A stretch of DNA of 42,525 bases, from positions 1 through 42,525 of the forward strand of contig JAGWVT010000018.1 in assembly GCA_018970765.1 (NCBI GenBank), given 5' to 3'. Of the stretch, positions 23,704 to 31,947 are shown piece after piece (the stretch's first letter is position 1; each line of letters starts with the position of its first letter). This stretch comes from Actinomycetales bacterium (GTDB lineage: Bacteria > Actinomycetota > Actinomycetes > S36-B12). The notes beneath the pieces were generated by a model, which saw only the letters and a program-made list of their open reading frames with translations, had not been told where the DNA came from and searched no databases. The position numbers and the translations under genes are program-made.

Positions 23704-24627
23704 ATGACCGAAACCCAGGTCCCAAGTCGAAACCCTCTGGTCGCGTTGCTGGTGGCGATACGACCACGTCAGTGGCTCAAGAACGTACTGGTTTTTGCGG
23801 CGCCGTTCGCCGCAGGGGCCATTACTGAAGTTCCGGTTCTACTCGACACTTTAGGTGCTTTTGTCGCCTTCTGTCTGGTGTCCAGTGCGACGTACTTGGT
23901 TAATGACGCTCGGGATGTGGAACTCGATCGTGCGCATCCGGTCAAGCGCGCCCGACCACTTGCCGCCGGGCACATCACAATCCCGGTCGCGCTCGGCAGT
24001 GCACTAGTCCTGGCGTTAGCCGGGCTGGTACTCGCCTGGCTCATCCGCCCCGAGCTTGCCGGCGTCGTCGTTGCCTACTTGATCTGCACAACGGCCTACT
24101 CATTGCTGCTGAAGCACGAACCCGTGATCGAACTCGGATTGCTGGCCATGGGGTTCCTGCTGCGCGCAATCGCCGGTGGTGTCGCAAGTGAATTGCCGAT
24201 CTCCCAGTGGTTCTTGATCGTTGCAGGTTTCGGGTCCTTGTTTATGGCGGCCGGTAAGCGTTTCAGTGAATTGGAGCGGTCTTCCGGTACCTCGGCCGTG
24301 GAGGCCAGCCCAACTCAACCAACGCCACGACGACGCAGTCTGGACGGCTACACGGTTGGGTTCCTGCGCTTTACGTGGGCTATTGCGGCTGCAGTGACCA
24401 TCAGCGCCTACTGCCTGTGGGCATTTGAGGTGGGACAGTCACCGTCGAGCTTCCCCTGGGCGGCGTGGAGCATCGTGCCCTTCGTTCTCGCCATCCTTCG
24501 CTACGCCATCGTTATCGACCGCGGCCGCGCGGAAGCGCCCGAGGATGCAGTGTTCGCAGATCGAGGGCTGTTGACCCTTGGTGCAATCTGGCTGGTGCTC
24601 TTCACGCTGGGCACGATGGGTCTATAG
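23704..24627 (+). CDS. ubiA: Decaprenyl-phosphate phosphoribosyltransferase (UbiA family)
   Basis: This membrane enzyme attaches phosphoribose from PRPP to decaprenyl phosphate, the first committed step to decaprenyl-phosphoryl-arabinose. The 307-residue protein is a UbiA-fold transferase with about eight helices. It starts with AIRPRQWLKNVLVFAAP, and the Mg-binding motif NDARDVELD (67-75) is followed by HPVKRARPLAAG. These blocks match mycobacterial Rv3806c rather than quinone prenyltransferases, and adjacency to dprE1 and dprE2 supports the assignment strongly. The ATG at 23704 is one base after the upstream stop. The downstream gene starts four bases after its own stop. The companion phosphatase gene is not seen here. 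Confidence 0.9.
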   Translation: MTETQVPSRNPLVALLVAIRPRQWLKNVLVFAAPFAAGAITEVPVLLDTLGAFVAFCLVSSATYLVNDARDVELDRAHPVKRARPLAAGHITIPVALGSALVLALAGLVLAWLIRPELAGVVVAYLICTTAYSLLLKHEPVIELGLLAMGFLLRAIAGGVASELPISQWFLIVAGFGSLFMAAGKRFSELERSSGTSAVEASPTQPTPRRRSLDGYTVGFLRFTWAIAAAVTISAYCLWAFEVGQSPSSFPWAAWSIVPFVLAILRYAIVIDRGRAEAPEDAVFADRGLLTLGAIWLVLFTLGTMGL

Positions 24628-24631
24628 CGGT

Positions 24632-26032
24632 ATGAAACTCCTGAATCGAAACCGTGCCCAGGCGGTGCAGCGCGACCCGCTTCCCCTCTCGCTGTCAACG
24701 AGTGAGACAACGTTCACTGGCTGGGGCCGCACGTCGCCAAGTTCGGCAACACGACGTCAAGCCACCACAGTGCTTGACGTTCAGGACGTTGTGCGTCAGG
24801 CAGGTCCGCGCGGCGTCCTCGCTCGCGGCCTTGGACGTTCTTACGGTGACGCGGCGCAAAGCGGTGGAGCCACGGTGCTGGACCTCAGCGCGTTGGCCGG
24901 TGTTGCCGTGGACGGCACGAGCATCACGGCCGGTGCCGGGGCAAGTCTTGACGGTGTGCTGCGCAGCATCGTCCCGCTCGGGGTTTTCGTACCGGTGACT
25001 CCTGGAACACGCATGGTTACCGTGGGCGGCGCCATCGCAGCCGACATCCATGGCAAGAATCACCATGGCGCCGGCAGTTTTGGTAACCATGTGCAGCGGC
25101 TCACGCTTGTCGATGGGCAGGGCCAAGCGCGAACGCTGCAACCGGGCGATGCAACGGCCAGTGAGTTCTGGGCCACGGTTGGCGGCATGGGTCTGACCGG
25201 TGTCATTACCGAGGCGACGTTCAACGGGATTGCGATCACGAGTTCACGCATGCTTGTCGACACCGAGCGGGCCAATGATCTGGAAGACGTCATGGCCCGC
25301 ATGCTCGCCCGCGACCACGAGTACCGCTATTCGGTTGCCTGGATCGACAGCGTGTCGGCTTCGGGTCGCGGAGTCATCACGCGGGGGGATCACGCACCCG
25401 TCGATGCACTCCCGATTGACCAGCGTGGCAAGGCATTGGAATACGGGCCACGCCCGATTGCAACCGCACCACCATTCATACCCAGTGGTGTCCTCAATCG
25501 CCTTTCGGCACGAGCCTTCAATGAGGCCTGGTTCCGACGACACCCCAAGCACCGGGCAGGTGAACTGCAGCCCATCGCCGGGTTCTTCCATCCGCTTGAT
25601 GGGGTGTTGGAGTGGAATCGCATCTATGGCCCGGGGGGCTTCCTGCAATACCAATTCGTCGTCCCCGATGAAGCAGGCGAGATTGTCGGCCTTGCGCTGC
25701 GAAGACTGCGCGAGATCGGGGCACCAAGTTTCCTTACCGTGCTCAAGCGCTTCGGACCAGCCAATCCCGCTCCGCTGTCCTTCCCGCAACCGGGCTGGAC
25801 GCTGGCTGCCGACGTGCCGGCCAGGCTTCCTGGGCTGGGTGCCGTCCTTGACGAGCTCGATGAGGCGGTAGCTGCCAGTGGTGGCCGTCTGTATCTGGCG
25901 AAGGACTCAAGGATGTCGCCCACGATGTTTCAGCGCACCTACCCCAGGCTTGCCGAGTGGCGCACTGCCCGGCAACAGTTGGACCCGCAGGGCGTATTCG
26001 TCTCAGACCTAAGCAGGAGGCTGGAACTGTGA
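24632..26032 (+). CDS. dprE1: Decaprenylphosphoryl-beta-D-ribose 2'-oxidase DprE1
   Basis: DprE1 is the FAD-dependent half of the epimerase that converts decaprenyl-phosphoryl-ribose to the arabinose form. The 466-residue protein has the FAD-binding domain with GVLARGLGRSYGDAAQSGG and VTVGGAIAADIHGKNHH. The substrate domain contains GFFHPLDGV and a FLQYQFVVP strand. The catalytic lysine K424 is conserved in LYLAKDSR. The position equal to the benzothiazinone-reactive Cys387 of M. tuberculosis is Ala392 here (GWTLAAD; codon 25805-25807). The ATG at 24632 lies four bases after the ubiA stop. The stop overlaps the dprE2 start. Confidence 0.95.
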   Translation: MKLLNRNRAQAVQRDPLPLSLSTSETTFTGWGRTSPSSATRRQATTVLDVQDVVRQAGPRGVLARGLGRSYGDAAQSGGATVLDLSALAGVAVDGTSITAGAGASLDGVLRSIVPLGVFVPVTPGTRMVTVGGAIAADIHGKNHHGAGSFGNHVQRLTLVDGQGQARTLQPGDATASEFWATVGGMGLTGVITEATFNGIAITSSRMLVDTERANDLEDVMARMLARDHEYRYSVAWIDSVSASGRGVITRGDHAPVDALPIDQRGKALEYGPRPIATAPPFIPSGVLNRLSARAFNEAWFRRHPKHRAGELQPIAGFFHPLDGVLEWNRIYGPGGFLQYQFVVPDEAGEIVGLALRRLREIGAPSFLTVLKRFGPANPAPLSFPQPGWTLAADVPARLPGLGAVLDELDEAVAASGGRLYLAKDSRMSPTMFQRTYPRLAEWRTARQQLDPQGVFVSDLSRRLEL

Positions 26033-26790
26033 TCGATGCTGTCGGTGAGGCACAGTCCGTACTGGTCTTGGGCGGTACCAGTGAGATTGCGCTGGCAACT
26101 GTTCGTGAACTGCCCCCGGCTCGGCTCCGTCGCGTCGTGCTGGCTGCACGTCCATCGGCCCAGCGCGATGCAGCCGTACAGGAGCTTTCCCAAGCAGGAA
26201 TCAACGGCGTTGTCGCGGCGGATTTCGACGCCACGGATATGGCGAGGCATGAACGGGTGATCAACGCGATCTTCGATGCTGGTGATATCGACATCGCGTT
26301 GCTGGCCTTCGGCGTGCTGGGTGATCAGGCCGCTGCTGAGCAGGATCCAGCCCTTGCCGTGCAAATTGCCACGACGAACTACACGGGCGCCGTAAGCGCC
26401 GGCCTATACGTGGCCGGCCGAATGCGCGCGCAGGGGCACGGAACGCTCGTGGTCTTCTCAAGTGTTGCTGGCGATCGCGCTCGTCGATCGAACTTCATAT
26501 ACGGCTCTACCAAGGCTGGTCTGGACGCCTTCGCGCAAGGGCTTGGTGATGCGTTGCACGGTACTGGTGTGCAGGTGCTGGTCGTTCGCCCAGGCATGGT
26601 TCGCACTCGCATGAGTGCGGGGCTGCCCGAAGCACCGATGACCACTGACCCCGAAGTGGTCGCCAAGATTGTGGTGCAGGCAATCCGCAAAGGCCGCCAT
26701 ACCGTCTATGCACCCGGCCCACTTCGCTACGTGATGACCGCCCTCAAAGCGCTACCTCGGCCTATCTTCCGCAAAGTCGCGCAACAGTAG
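26029..26790 (+). CDS. dprE2: Decaprenylphosphoryl-2-keto-beta-D-erythro-pentose reductase DprE2
   Basis: DprE2 is the short-chain dehydrogenase that reduces the keto intermediate made by DprE1 to decaprenyl-phosphoryl-arabinose, using NADH or NADPH. The 253-residue protein shows the cofactor loop VLGGTSEIALA (13-23), the NY in the fourth-helix region (TTNYTG), the catalytic serine in VVFSSVAG (142-149), and Tyr158 and Lys162 in YGSTKAG. The start is GTG at 26029, with AGGAGG upstream, and it overlaps the dprE1 stop (GTGA). That arrangement keeps the two subunits coupled. Confidence 0.94.
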   Translation: MIDAVGEAQSVLVLGGTSEIALATVRELPPARLRRVVLAARPSAQRDAAVQELSQAGINGVVAADFDATDMARHERVINAIFDAGDIDIALLAFGVLGDQAAAEQDPALAVQIATTNYTGAVSAGLYVAGRMRAQGHGTLVVFSSVAGDRARRSNFIYGSTKAGLDAFAQGLGDALHGTGVQVLVVRPGMVRTRMSAGLPEAPMTTDPEVVAKIVVQAIRKGRHTVYAPGPLRYVMTALKALPRPIFRKVAQQ

Positions 26791-26800
26791 GAGGGCGACA

Positions 26801-26846
26801 ATGGCGTTTGACGGTAAAGATGTTTGACGGCAACGATGTTTGACGA
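26801..26846 (+). repeat. Three imperfect copies of a start-codon unit before the 55-residue ORF
   Basis: Copies of ATG(GCG)TTTGACGG begin at 26801, 26820 and 26836; the first has an extra GCG. The last two are 16 bases apart and share ATGTTTGACG exactly. The GGAGGG ribosome-binding site (26790-26795) serves the first ATG, which opens an eight-codon frame ending at 26827. The second ATG (26820) overlaps that frame and opens a seven-codon frame ending at 26843. The third (26836) is the start of the long frame. Each stop overlaps or closely follows the next start, as in a reinitiation chain. Confidence 0.8.
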
Positions 26847-27003
26847 TGCACGCGAGGTGGCTCGCCAGGCGGCTCTACGCAACGAGGAGCTGGGTGTGAT
26901 CGAGGGTCAGCGCCGCGATCGACGCAAGGGAAACCCCTGGTTGGTGGCGCTGGCTGTTGCCCTGGGCGCTGTCGTCATCGTGTTCTTGGTGGTCGTGCGC
27001 TAG
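26836..27003 (+). CDS. Small single-pass membrane protein, 55 residues, unknown function
   Basis: The frame encodes MFDDAREVARQAALRNEE, then a basic stretch (GQRRDRRKGNP). One transmembrane helix of mostly Ala, Val and Leu (about 35-54) ends in Arg. Acidic-helical N-terminus, basic belt and C-terminal helix give the layout of a tail-anchored peptide. It follows dprE2 by 45 bases and reads in the same direction, so it may belong to the arabinan-precursor operon. The ribosome-binding site belongs to an upstream duplicate of its start, which may lower or tune translation. Codon use is in keeping with the neighbours. No family recognised. Confidence 0.6.
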   Translation: MFDDAREVARQAALRNEELGVIEGQRRDRRKGNPWLVALAVALGAVVIVFLVVVR

Positions 27004-27062
27004 TCCGCACAAGGTCAAGGGCGTCAATTCAAGAGTTTCGTTTGCAGCCGAACGATTATGGC

Positions 27063-27068
27063 TACGAT
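27063..27068 (+). promoter_or_regulatory. -10 element TACGAT for the acetoacetate-decarboxylase-family gene
   Basis: TACGAT is followed by six bases (CCCGGC) and the ATG at 27075; no ribosome-binding site is seen. This again predicts a leaderless mRNA and separates this gene from the dprE operon. Confidence 0.45.
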
Positions 27069-27074
27069 CCCGGC

Positions 27075-27881
27075 ATGGATCAGAATCGGGGTTTCCTGCC
27101 GCCCTACACCGCCACCGGACGCTCCGCGCTGGTACCGCCGATGCCGTGGTTCTACTCCGGAAATCTGCTGACTGTCGAGTATCGAACCGATGTCGACAAG
27201 GTGCGGGCAATCCTGCCCGCGGAACTTGACCTGGCTGACGAGGATCCTGGTGCGGTCGCTTTCATTTGGGCCGACTGGCAGTCCTGCAGCGCCACCGGCG
27301 AGGAACTCCTTGACCCGGCGCGATCCCAGTACCTCGAAGCCTTCGTCGTTGTTCGTGCGAAGTATCAAGGGGTGACGTATAGCCGATGCGTGTTGATCTG
27401 GGTCACCACGGATTTCGCCATTGGGCGTGGCTGGTTCCAGGGCTATCCCAAGAAGCTAGGCAGCATCTATGTCACACGCGCCTTTAACCACGGAAAGGCT
27501 GCGCCTCGAGTTGCGCCAGGCGGGAAATTCGGCGCGTCACTGGCGGCCTACGACCATCGCCTTGCCTCTGCCCGCGTGACGTTACGGGAACCGAGCACAA
27601 CGAACGGCTTCGTTAACGGCCATCCGATGGTGCATCACAGATATATGCCTGCTATGGACGGACAGGGCATGTCCATGCTGCAAGTCGTCACGATGCGTGG
27701 GGTCGATGCCGATCTCGGGCAGCCTTGGGTTGGTGAGGCAGAACTCGAACTCTTCGACTCGCCCTGGGATGACCCTGCCGGTCTCCTTCCCGTGCGTGAG
27801 ATTCTCGGTGGCTACTACCGAGAGGTCGGCGTCACCTTTGCTGGCGGGGAGTTGCTGACCGACATGTCGAAGCCGATCTGA
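27075..27881 (+). CDS. Acetoacetate decarboxylase-family protein
   Basis: The 268-residue protein has the acetoacetate-decarboxylase fold. Family motifs include PMPWFYSGNLLTVEYRTD (about 23-40) and the lysine-containing GWFQGYPKKLGSIY, where the Schiff-base lysine is expected. YLEAFVVVRAKYQGV also fits. Many members act on other keto acids or are aldolases or cyclases, so the reaction is not certain. The ATG at 27075 is chosen because a TACGAT hexamer stands six bases before it; a TTG 11 codons upstream is unlikely. The LLM oxidoreductase gene follows 14 bases after its stop, so the two probably form an operon and act on related metabolites. Confidence 0.82.
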   Translation: MDQNRGFLPPYTATGRSALVPPMPWFYSGNLLTVEYRTDVDKVRAILPAELDLADEDPGAVAFIWADWQSCSATGEELLDPARSQYLEAFVVVRAKYQGVTYSRCVLIWVTTDFAIGRGWFQGYPKKLGSIYVTRAFNHGKAAPRVAPGGKFGASLAAYDHRLASARVTLREPSTTNGFVNGHPMVHHRYMPAMDGQGMSMLQVVTMRGVDADLGQPWVGEAELELFDSPWDDPAGLLPVREILGGYYREVGVTFAGGELLTDMSKPI

Positions 27882-27895
27882 CCGGCAGACTGACA

Positions 27896-28831
27896 ATGTC
27901 CGCGCCACGAATGGTCAGTGTGCTGACCGAAAACTGGACGATGGTGGATCCACGCAACATACGCGACCTCGTCCGAATGGCGCAGGAGGCCGAGGACGCG
28001 GGCTTCGACATGGTCATGGTCAGTGATCACGTACTTCTTGGGCCAAGTGCGGGTAGCGGCGGTCGTATGGCCAACCCGCGCGACTACGCCATGCCCGGGA
28101 ACCAGGATCCTGCAACCGCATGGCCCAGCAGCATGGTGCTGCTCAGTGCCATCGCTGCGGCCACATCTCGAATTCGAATCGGCGCTATCGCGTTGATTGC
28201 TCCGTTGCGACACCCTTTGGCGCTTGCAAAGGATCTCGCAACCTTGGACCTTTTGAGTGAGGGTCGCCTGGTTATCCAGCCAACGGTCAGCTGGCATGCC
28301 GACGAGTACGCGGCACTTGGTGTGCCATTCGATAGGCGCGGCAGCATCCTTGACGAGCACCTCGAGATCTGGCGCCGGGTTTGGCGTGATTCACCGGTTA
28401 GCTTTTCGGGCGGTTTTTTCTCGTTCGAAGACATCTACGTTGAGCCGAAACCGAGCCGGCCCGAGGGCCCCCGCATGTGGTTCGGTGGAGAACGGTTGCA
28501 CCCACGACTTCTGCAGCGACTCCTGGACTACGGCTCTGGATTCCACCCACTAGGGCGACCGCGCCCCGAGGACGTTCAGGTACTGCAAGAAGGCTTGGCC
28601 GCACGTGGTCGAAGCCTGCGCGACCTCGAGATGGTTGGTGGTACTCGGGTGGAATTCCCGGACGATCACTCCTGCGCTCCATTGCAACCAGCACTGGCCG
28701 GCATACCAGAACAGCAGGCACTCGGCTTCACCACGTTTTGTATTAAGCCCTCAATCTTCATTGACGATCGGGCGGAACACGCTGCGTTCTGCCGACAAGT
28801 GATCAACCAGGTGGAAGCACTGACGGCCTAG
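27896..28831 (+). CDS. LLM-class F420-dependent oxidoreductase
   Basis: The 311-residue protein is a luciferase-like TIM-barrel oxidoreductase of the TIGR03619/F420 type. An early strand block (VRMAQEAEDAGFDMVMVSDH, about 26-45) is followed by the typical LLSAIAAATSRIRIG and HPLALAKDLATLDLLSEGRL. The later block reads DEYAALGVPFDRRGSILDE. These are the substrate- and cofactor-facing loops of the family, which uses coenzyme F420 or FMN. The substrate is unknown; pairing with an acetoacetate-decarboxylase-family gene suggests a keto or enol metabolite. The ATG at 27896 has no strong ribosome-binding site and may rely on coupling to the upstream gene. Confidence 0.85.
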   Translation: MSAPRMVSVLTENWTMVDPRNIRDLVRMAQEAEDAGFDMVMVSDHVLLGPSAGSGGRMANPRDYAMPGNQDPATAWPSSMVLLSAIAAATSRIRIGAIALIAPLRHPLALAKDLATLDLLSEGRLVIQPTVSWHADEYAALGVPFDRRGSILDEHLEIWRRVWRDSPVSFSGGFFSFEDIYVEPKPSRPEGPRMWFGGERLHPRLLQRLLDYGSGFHPLGRPRPEDVQVLQEGLAARGRSLRDLEMVGGTRVEFPDDHSCAPLQPALAGIPEQQALGFTTFCIKPSIFIDDRAEHAAFCRQVINQVEALTA

Positions 28832-28841
28832 TGCCAGATAC

Positions 28842-28880
28842 ACCTGATGGGTGCCCCAACAAGTGAGGCACCCATCAGGT
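28842..28880. terminator. Bidirectional hairpin between convergent LLM and APC permease genes
   Basis: A perfect 14-base stem pairs 28842-28855 (ACCTGATGGGTGCC) with 28867-28880 (GGCACCCATCAGGT) across an eleven-base loop. It lies just past the LLM stop and 19 bases before the permease stop. The T-run after it is short on the plus strand (TTGTTG). Confidence 0.8.
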
Positions 28881-28899
28881 TTGTTGCTTGGTATTGGTG

Positions 28900-30426
28900 T
28901 TAGCTGACGAGGTCAGCAATCGCATCGGCATTCTCAGAGCGACGGCGGATCTGCCCGACGATCAGACCGATGATGAATGCGATGAATGGCAGTGCAACGA
29001 GGAACCAGCCCAGGGGGTTCAGGGCAAAGTTCTGCGTGGTCGGATCACTGCCTTCGGCTGCGGTACCCGCAAAGAGCGCAAACTTCGCGACGAGAAGGTA
29101 GGCACCGATCGCTAGAACCATGATGGCGATCAATGGCGCCAGCAGGGTGTTCCACATCTTTGCGCCCGTTGAGTTCTTTCGGAAGTACGCAATCACTGCT
29201 ACTGATACCAGGATCTCGACCAACACAATGGCGAGAACGGAAACCGCGCTCGTCCAGTAGAAGAGGTTCAGCACCGGATCAAGGGCCAAGGCCGCGAAGA
29301 TCACCATGACGATTGCGCTGATGATCGAGGTGACCACCGAGGCAAGCATGGGCGCGCCACGCTTGTTAACCCGGTCCAGTGCTGATGGGAATACTCCCGC
29401 CCGGCCCATCGCGAAGAAATAGCGTGCGATGGAGTTCTGGAACGCGAGCAGACCAGCGAACAGGCTGGAAAGTACGAGCCAGCCCATCACCTGTGCGAGC
29501 CATGCCCCCACATACGTGTCCGCCACGTAGAAGAGCACTGCGGCGGGATCTGCCAGCGGAACGCCTTCGATCGAGGAAATCTGGACGACCTGGTCGACCA
29601 CGGTTGAGCTGCCCAGACCACTGACCACGGCCCACGAGGCGAAGACAAACAGCAGGGTTATGACGATCACGGCCAGATAGGTGGCTCGTGGCACGGTCTT
29701 CTTGGGGTCCTTCGACTCTTCACCGTAGATGGCGGTTGCCTCAAAACCGATGAATGAAGCGAACGTGAAGGCGAAGGCGATGCCTGCTGATCCAGCAAGG
29801 CCGCCAGCCATGATTGCGGCTGGTGAGAACGCTGCACCAACATCCAAACCGTCTGGGCCGCCACCCTGAATCAATACTGCAACAGCCATCACGAGTAGAG
29901 ACAGGATCTCCAGCCCGAGCAGCACGCCCAGCACCTTCGCACCCACGTCCACCCGCAGAATTGACAGCAGAAGTACAACGATCCAGGCCAGGAATGACCA
30001 GGCGTACCAAGGCAACTCGATCCCGAATTGGTAGAACATCTGGCCGGCCATGACGGCACCGAAGAACCCGAAGATCGCCAATTGAATCGTGATGTAGGCG
30101 ATGAGCGAGACGAATGCGGAGCCGACTCCCGAGACAACTCCAAGCCCACGGCCAACGTAGGCGAAGAAGGCACCGGTGTTGGTGACCTTGCTACTCATAG
30201 CGGCGTAACCCACGCTGAAGATCAGCAGAGCGATGCCGACGACAAGATAGGTGCCCGGTACGGCGGCACCGTTGCCGAGCACGATGGCAACTGGAACACC
30301 ACCGGTCATACCAACCAGTGGCGCAGCAGCGGCAACAACGAAGAAAACAATTGCAAGGGCACCGAGTCGTCCGCGACTCAGTGTGGTGTCCGGTGTTTCT
30401 GCCGGAGCGGGTTTCAGATCTGCCAC
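28900..30426 (-). CDS. APC-superfamily amino acid/amine permease
   Basis: The 508-residue protein has about twelve hydrophobic helices and the amino acid-polyamine-organocation layout. Helix 1 holds AAAAPLVGMTGGVP and helix 6 holds FASFIGFEATAIYGEES, followed by DPKKTVPRATY. The helix-1 unwound glycine motif and the FEA segment in helix 6 are where APC members bind their substrate's amino group. The start is GTG at 30426, with GAGGAGGAC before it. It lies 108 bases downstream of the GS-like gene in the same direction. A TGGTGG-TACT-CCACCA hairpin (30449-30464) sits in that gap. Import of the amine that the ligase modifies is a reasonable inference. Confidence 0.85.
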   Translation of the reverse strand: MADLKPAPAETPDTTLSRGRLGALAIVFFVVAAAAPLVGMTGGVPVAIVLGNGAAVPGTYLVVGIALLIFSVGYAAMSSKVTNTGAFFAYVGRGLGVVSGVGSAFVSLIAYITIQLAIFGFFGAVMAGQMFYQFGIELPWYAWSFLAWIVVLLLSILRVDVGAKVLGVLLGLEILSLLVMAVAVLIQGGGPDGLDVGAAFSPAAIMAGGLAGSAGIAFAFTFASFIGFEATAIYGEESKDPKKTVPRATYLAVIVITLLFVFASWAVVSGLGSSTVVDQVVQISSIEGVPLADPAAVLFYVADTYVGAWLAQVMGWLVLSSLFAGLLAFQNSIARYFFAMGRAGVFPSALDRVNKRGAPMLASVVTSIISAIVMVIFAALALDPVLNLFYWTSAVSVLAIVLVEILVSVAVIAYFRKNSTGAKMWNTLLAPLIAIMVLAIGAYLLVAKFALFAGTAAEGSDPTTQNFALNPLGWFLVALPFIAFIIGLIVGQIRRRSENADAIADLVS

Positions 30427-30534
30427 GTGTCCTCCTCACGCTAGCGATTGGTGGTACTCCACCAGACGAATCGGATTTCTGCCGGTAATTCGCCTGAGTT
30501 CTTGGGGTGTGTTGGTGCGCCGAAAATTCGCGGG

Positions 30535-31884
30535 CTAGTAGTCCTCGAGGTACTCGGCAATCTCCCAGGCCGAAACTTCACGATCCTCGAGGTTGCCTCC
30601 CTCGTCCAGGTAGCGCTGGATCTCATCCTGTTTCAAGGTGACGAAGGTTTCCACGAACGTCGAACCGAGCATTTCGCGCAGGGGTTGATCGGCAGCGAGA
30701 GCTTCCAATGCGGCGGCCAGGGTCATCGGCAGGACGGGCGCAGAAGGATCCTCGTAGGTCCAACCCGCAAGGGCCGGCGGTGGCGTCAAATTGCGTCGAA
30801 TGCCATCGAGGGCGGCCGCAAGCACGGCTGCGATCACCACATAGGGGTTACCCGCACCGTCACCGATGCGCAGTTCTAGACGAGTGCCTTGCCCACGTTC
30901 CGGTGGCACCCGAATCATCGTGCTTCGGTTGTCGTATCCCCAGTTCGCACGGTAAGGGGCGAGGGTATCCGGCCCCAATCGCTTGAAGGCATTGATCGTG
31001 GGATTCGTCAACGCCGAAAGTGCTGCCGCGTGCTCGATGATGCCCGCGATCATGGCAAGTGCGGTTCCCGAGAGCTCCTCGCCACCAGCGTGCATGGTGT
31101 TGTTACCGGCCTTGTCGTTGACCGAGAAGTGCACGTGGAAGCCGCTACCACCCTCGTCGTTCCATGGCTTCCCCAAGAAGGTCGCAAGGAGCCCATCTTG
31201 GGCGGCAATGTCTCGCACCGCGGTCTTCAGTAGGAAGGTGCGATCTGCTGCGTCAAGAGCCTCGCTATGCCAAAGGTTGATCTCGTACTGCGAGGGACAG
31301 AACTCGTGGTTACCAGCAAATGCACCGATGGAGAACTGGTCGACCATGCGCAGCATTCTCAGGAAGGTCCCACCTTCGTCGACGTAGGTACCTGTTGTGT
31401 AGACACGACCAGTTTTGTTTAGGACTCGCTGCCAGGTTCCGGAAACCTGCTCTGCGAGGTAGAACTCAAGTTCAGGCCCGACAATGGGCGTCAAACCTGA
31501 GGCGGTGAATTCCTCGACCACTCGGCGTAGTACCGAGCGCGGGGCGATGGGTGAATCGGAGCCGTCCGGTTCGTAAGCATCGGCGATTGCCATGGCGAGA
31601 CCTGGCTCCCAGGGCATCGGGCGAATCGTCGAAGCATCGAGCCGGGACACCAGGTCTGGGAGGCCGTCGGAGATGCTCCCGTGCCCATCGAGGACGCCAC
31701 CGCGCGTCGTGGTGACCCAGACTCCCTGACAGAACGCTGGGCCATGCGCGGCCGCGCGCTCCAACTGCGAAACCATGAGGTCCTTGGAGCGAACAATCCC
31801 CAGTACATCGGGGTAGACCAGCCGCAGGATGTCGATGTCCTGAGACTGCAGGTCGGTACGGATCTCCGTTAGGTCGGCAGCCAT
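30535..31884 (-). CDS. Glutamine synthetase-family gamma-glutamyl ligase, probably amine-specific
   Basis: The 449-residue protein has the GS fold: the ATP/glutamate-binding VGPELEFYL, GNHEFCPSQYEINLWHSEA, SGFHVHFSVND, the loop NPTINAFKRL, and RLELRIGDGAGNPY. The usual N-terminal loop with FDGSSI, whose Asp helps bind ammonium in true glutamine synthetases, is replaced by AFCQGVWVTTTRGG (about 50-63). That change is shared by ligases that glutamylate amines (PuuA, GlnA3/GlnA4 and aniline-pathway types). The ATG at 31884 follows GGAG by eight bases. The divergent neighbour is a class I glutamine-amidotransferase-like gene, the same pairing found in aniline-type operons. No AMP-binding adenylylation tyrosine region is apparent. 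The amine substrate is unknown. Confidence 0.85.
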   Translation of the reverse strand: MAADLTEIRTDLQSQDIDILRLVYPDVLGIVRSKDLMVSQLERAAAHGPAFCQGVWVTTTRGGVLDGHGSISDGLPDLVSRLDASTIRPMPWEPGLAMAIADAYEPDGSDSPIAPRSVLRRVVEEFTASGLTPIVGPELEFYLAEQVSGTWQRVLNKTGRVYTTGTYVDEGGTFLRMLRMVDQFSIGAFAGNHEFCPSQYEINLWHSEALDAADRTFLLKTAVRDIAAQDGLLATFLGKPWNDEGGSGFHVHFSVNDKAGNNTMHAGGEELSGTALAMIAGIIEHAAALSALTNPTINAFKRLGPDTLAPYRANWGYDNRSTMIRVPPERGQGTRLELRIGDGAGNPYVVIAAVLAAALDGIRRNLTPPPALAGWTYEDPSAPVLPMTLAAALEALAADQPLREMLGSTFVETFVTLKQDEIQRYLDEGGNLEDREVSAWEIAEYLEDY

Positions 31885-31923
31885 GGCTCACTCTCCACGT
31901 CGTGCTTGCAAACAGACTCGAAA

Positions 31924-31947
31924 AAATCGTTCGGGCACCAACGATTT
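31924..31947. promoter_or_regulatory. Inverted repeat AAATCGTT-N8-AACGATTT between divergent GS-like and GATase genes
   Basis: Arms at 31924-31931 and 31940-31947 are perfect eight-base inverted repeats, 40 bases upstream of the GS-like start on one side. A second small stem, AGGGGC-CGGC-GCCCCT at 31959-31974, follows toward the GATase gene. Such a site in a divergent promoter often binds a dimeric regulator. The sequence does not match the MarR-site palindrome at 33985. Confidence 0.45.
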
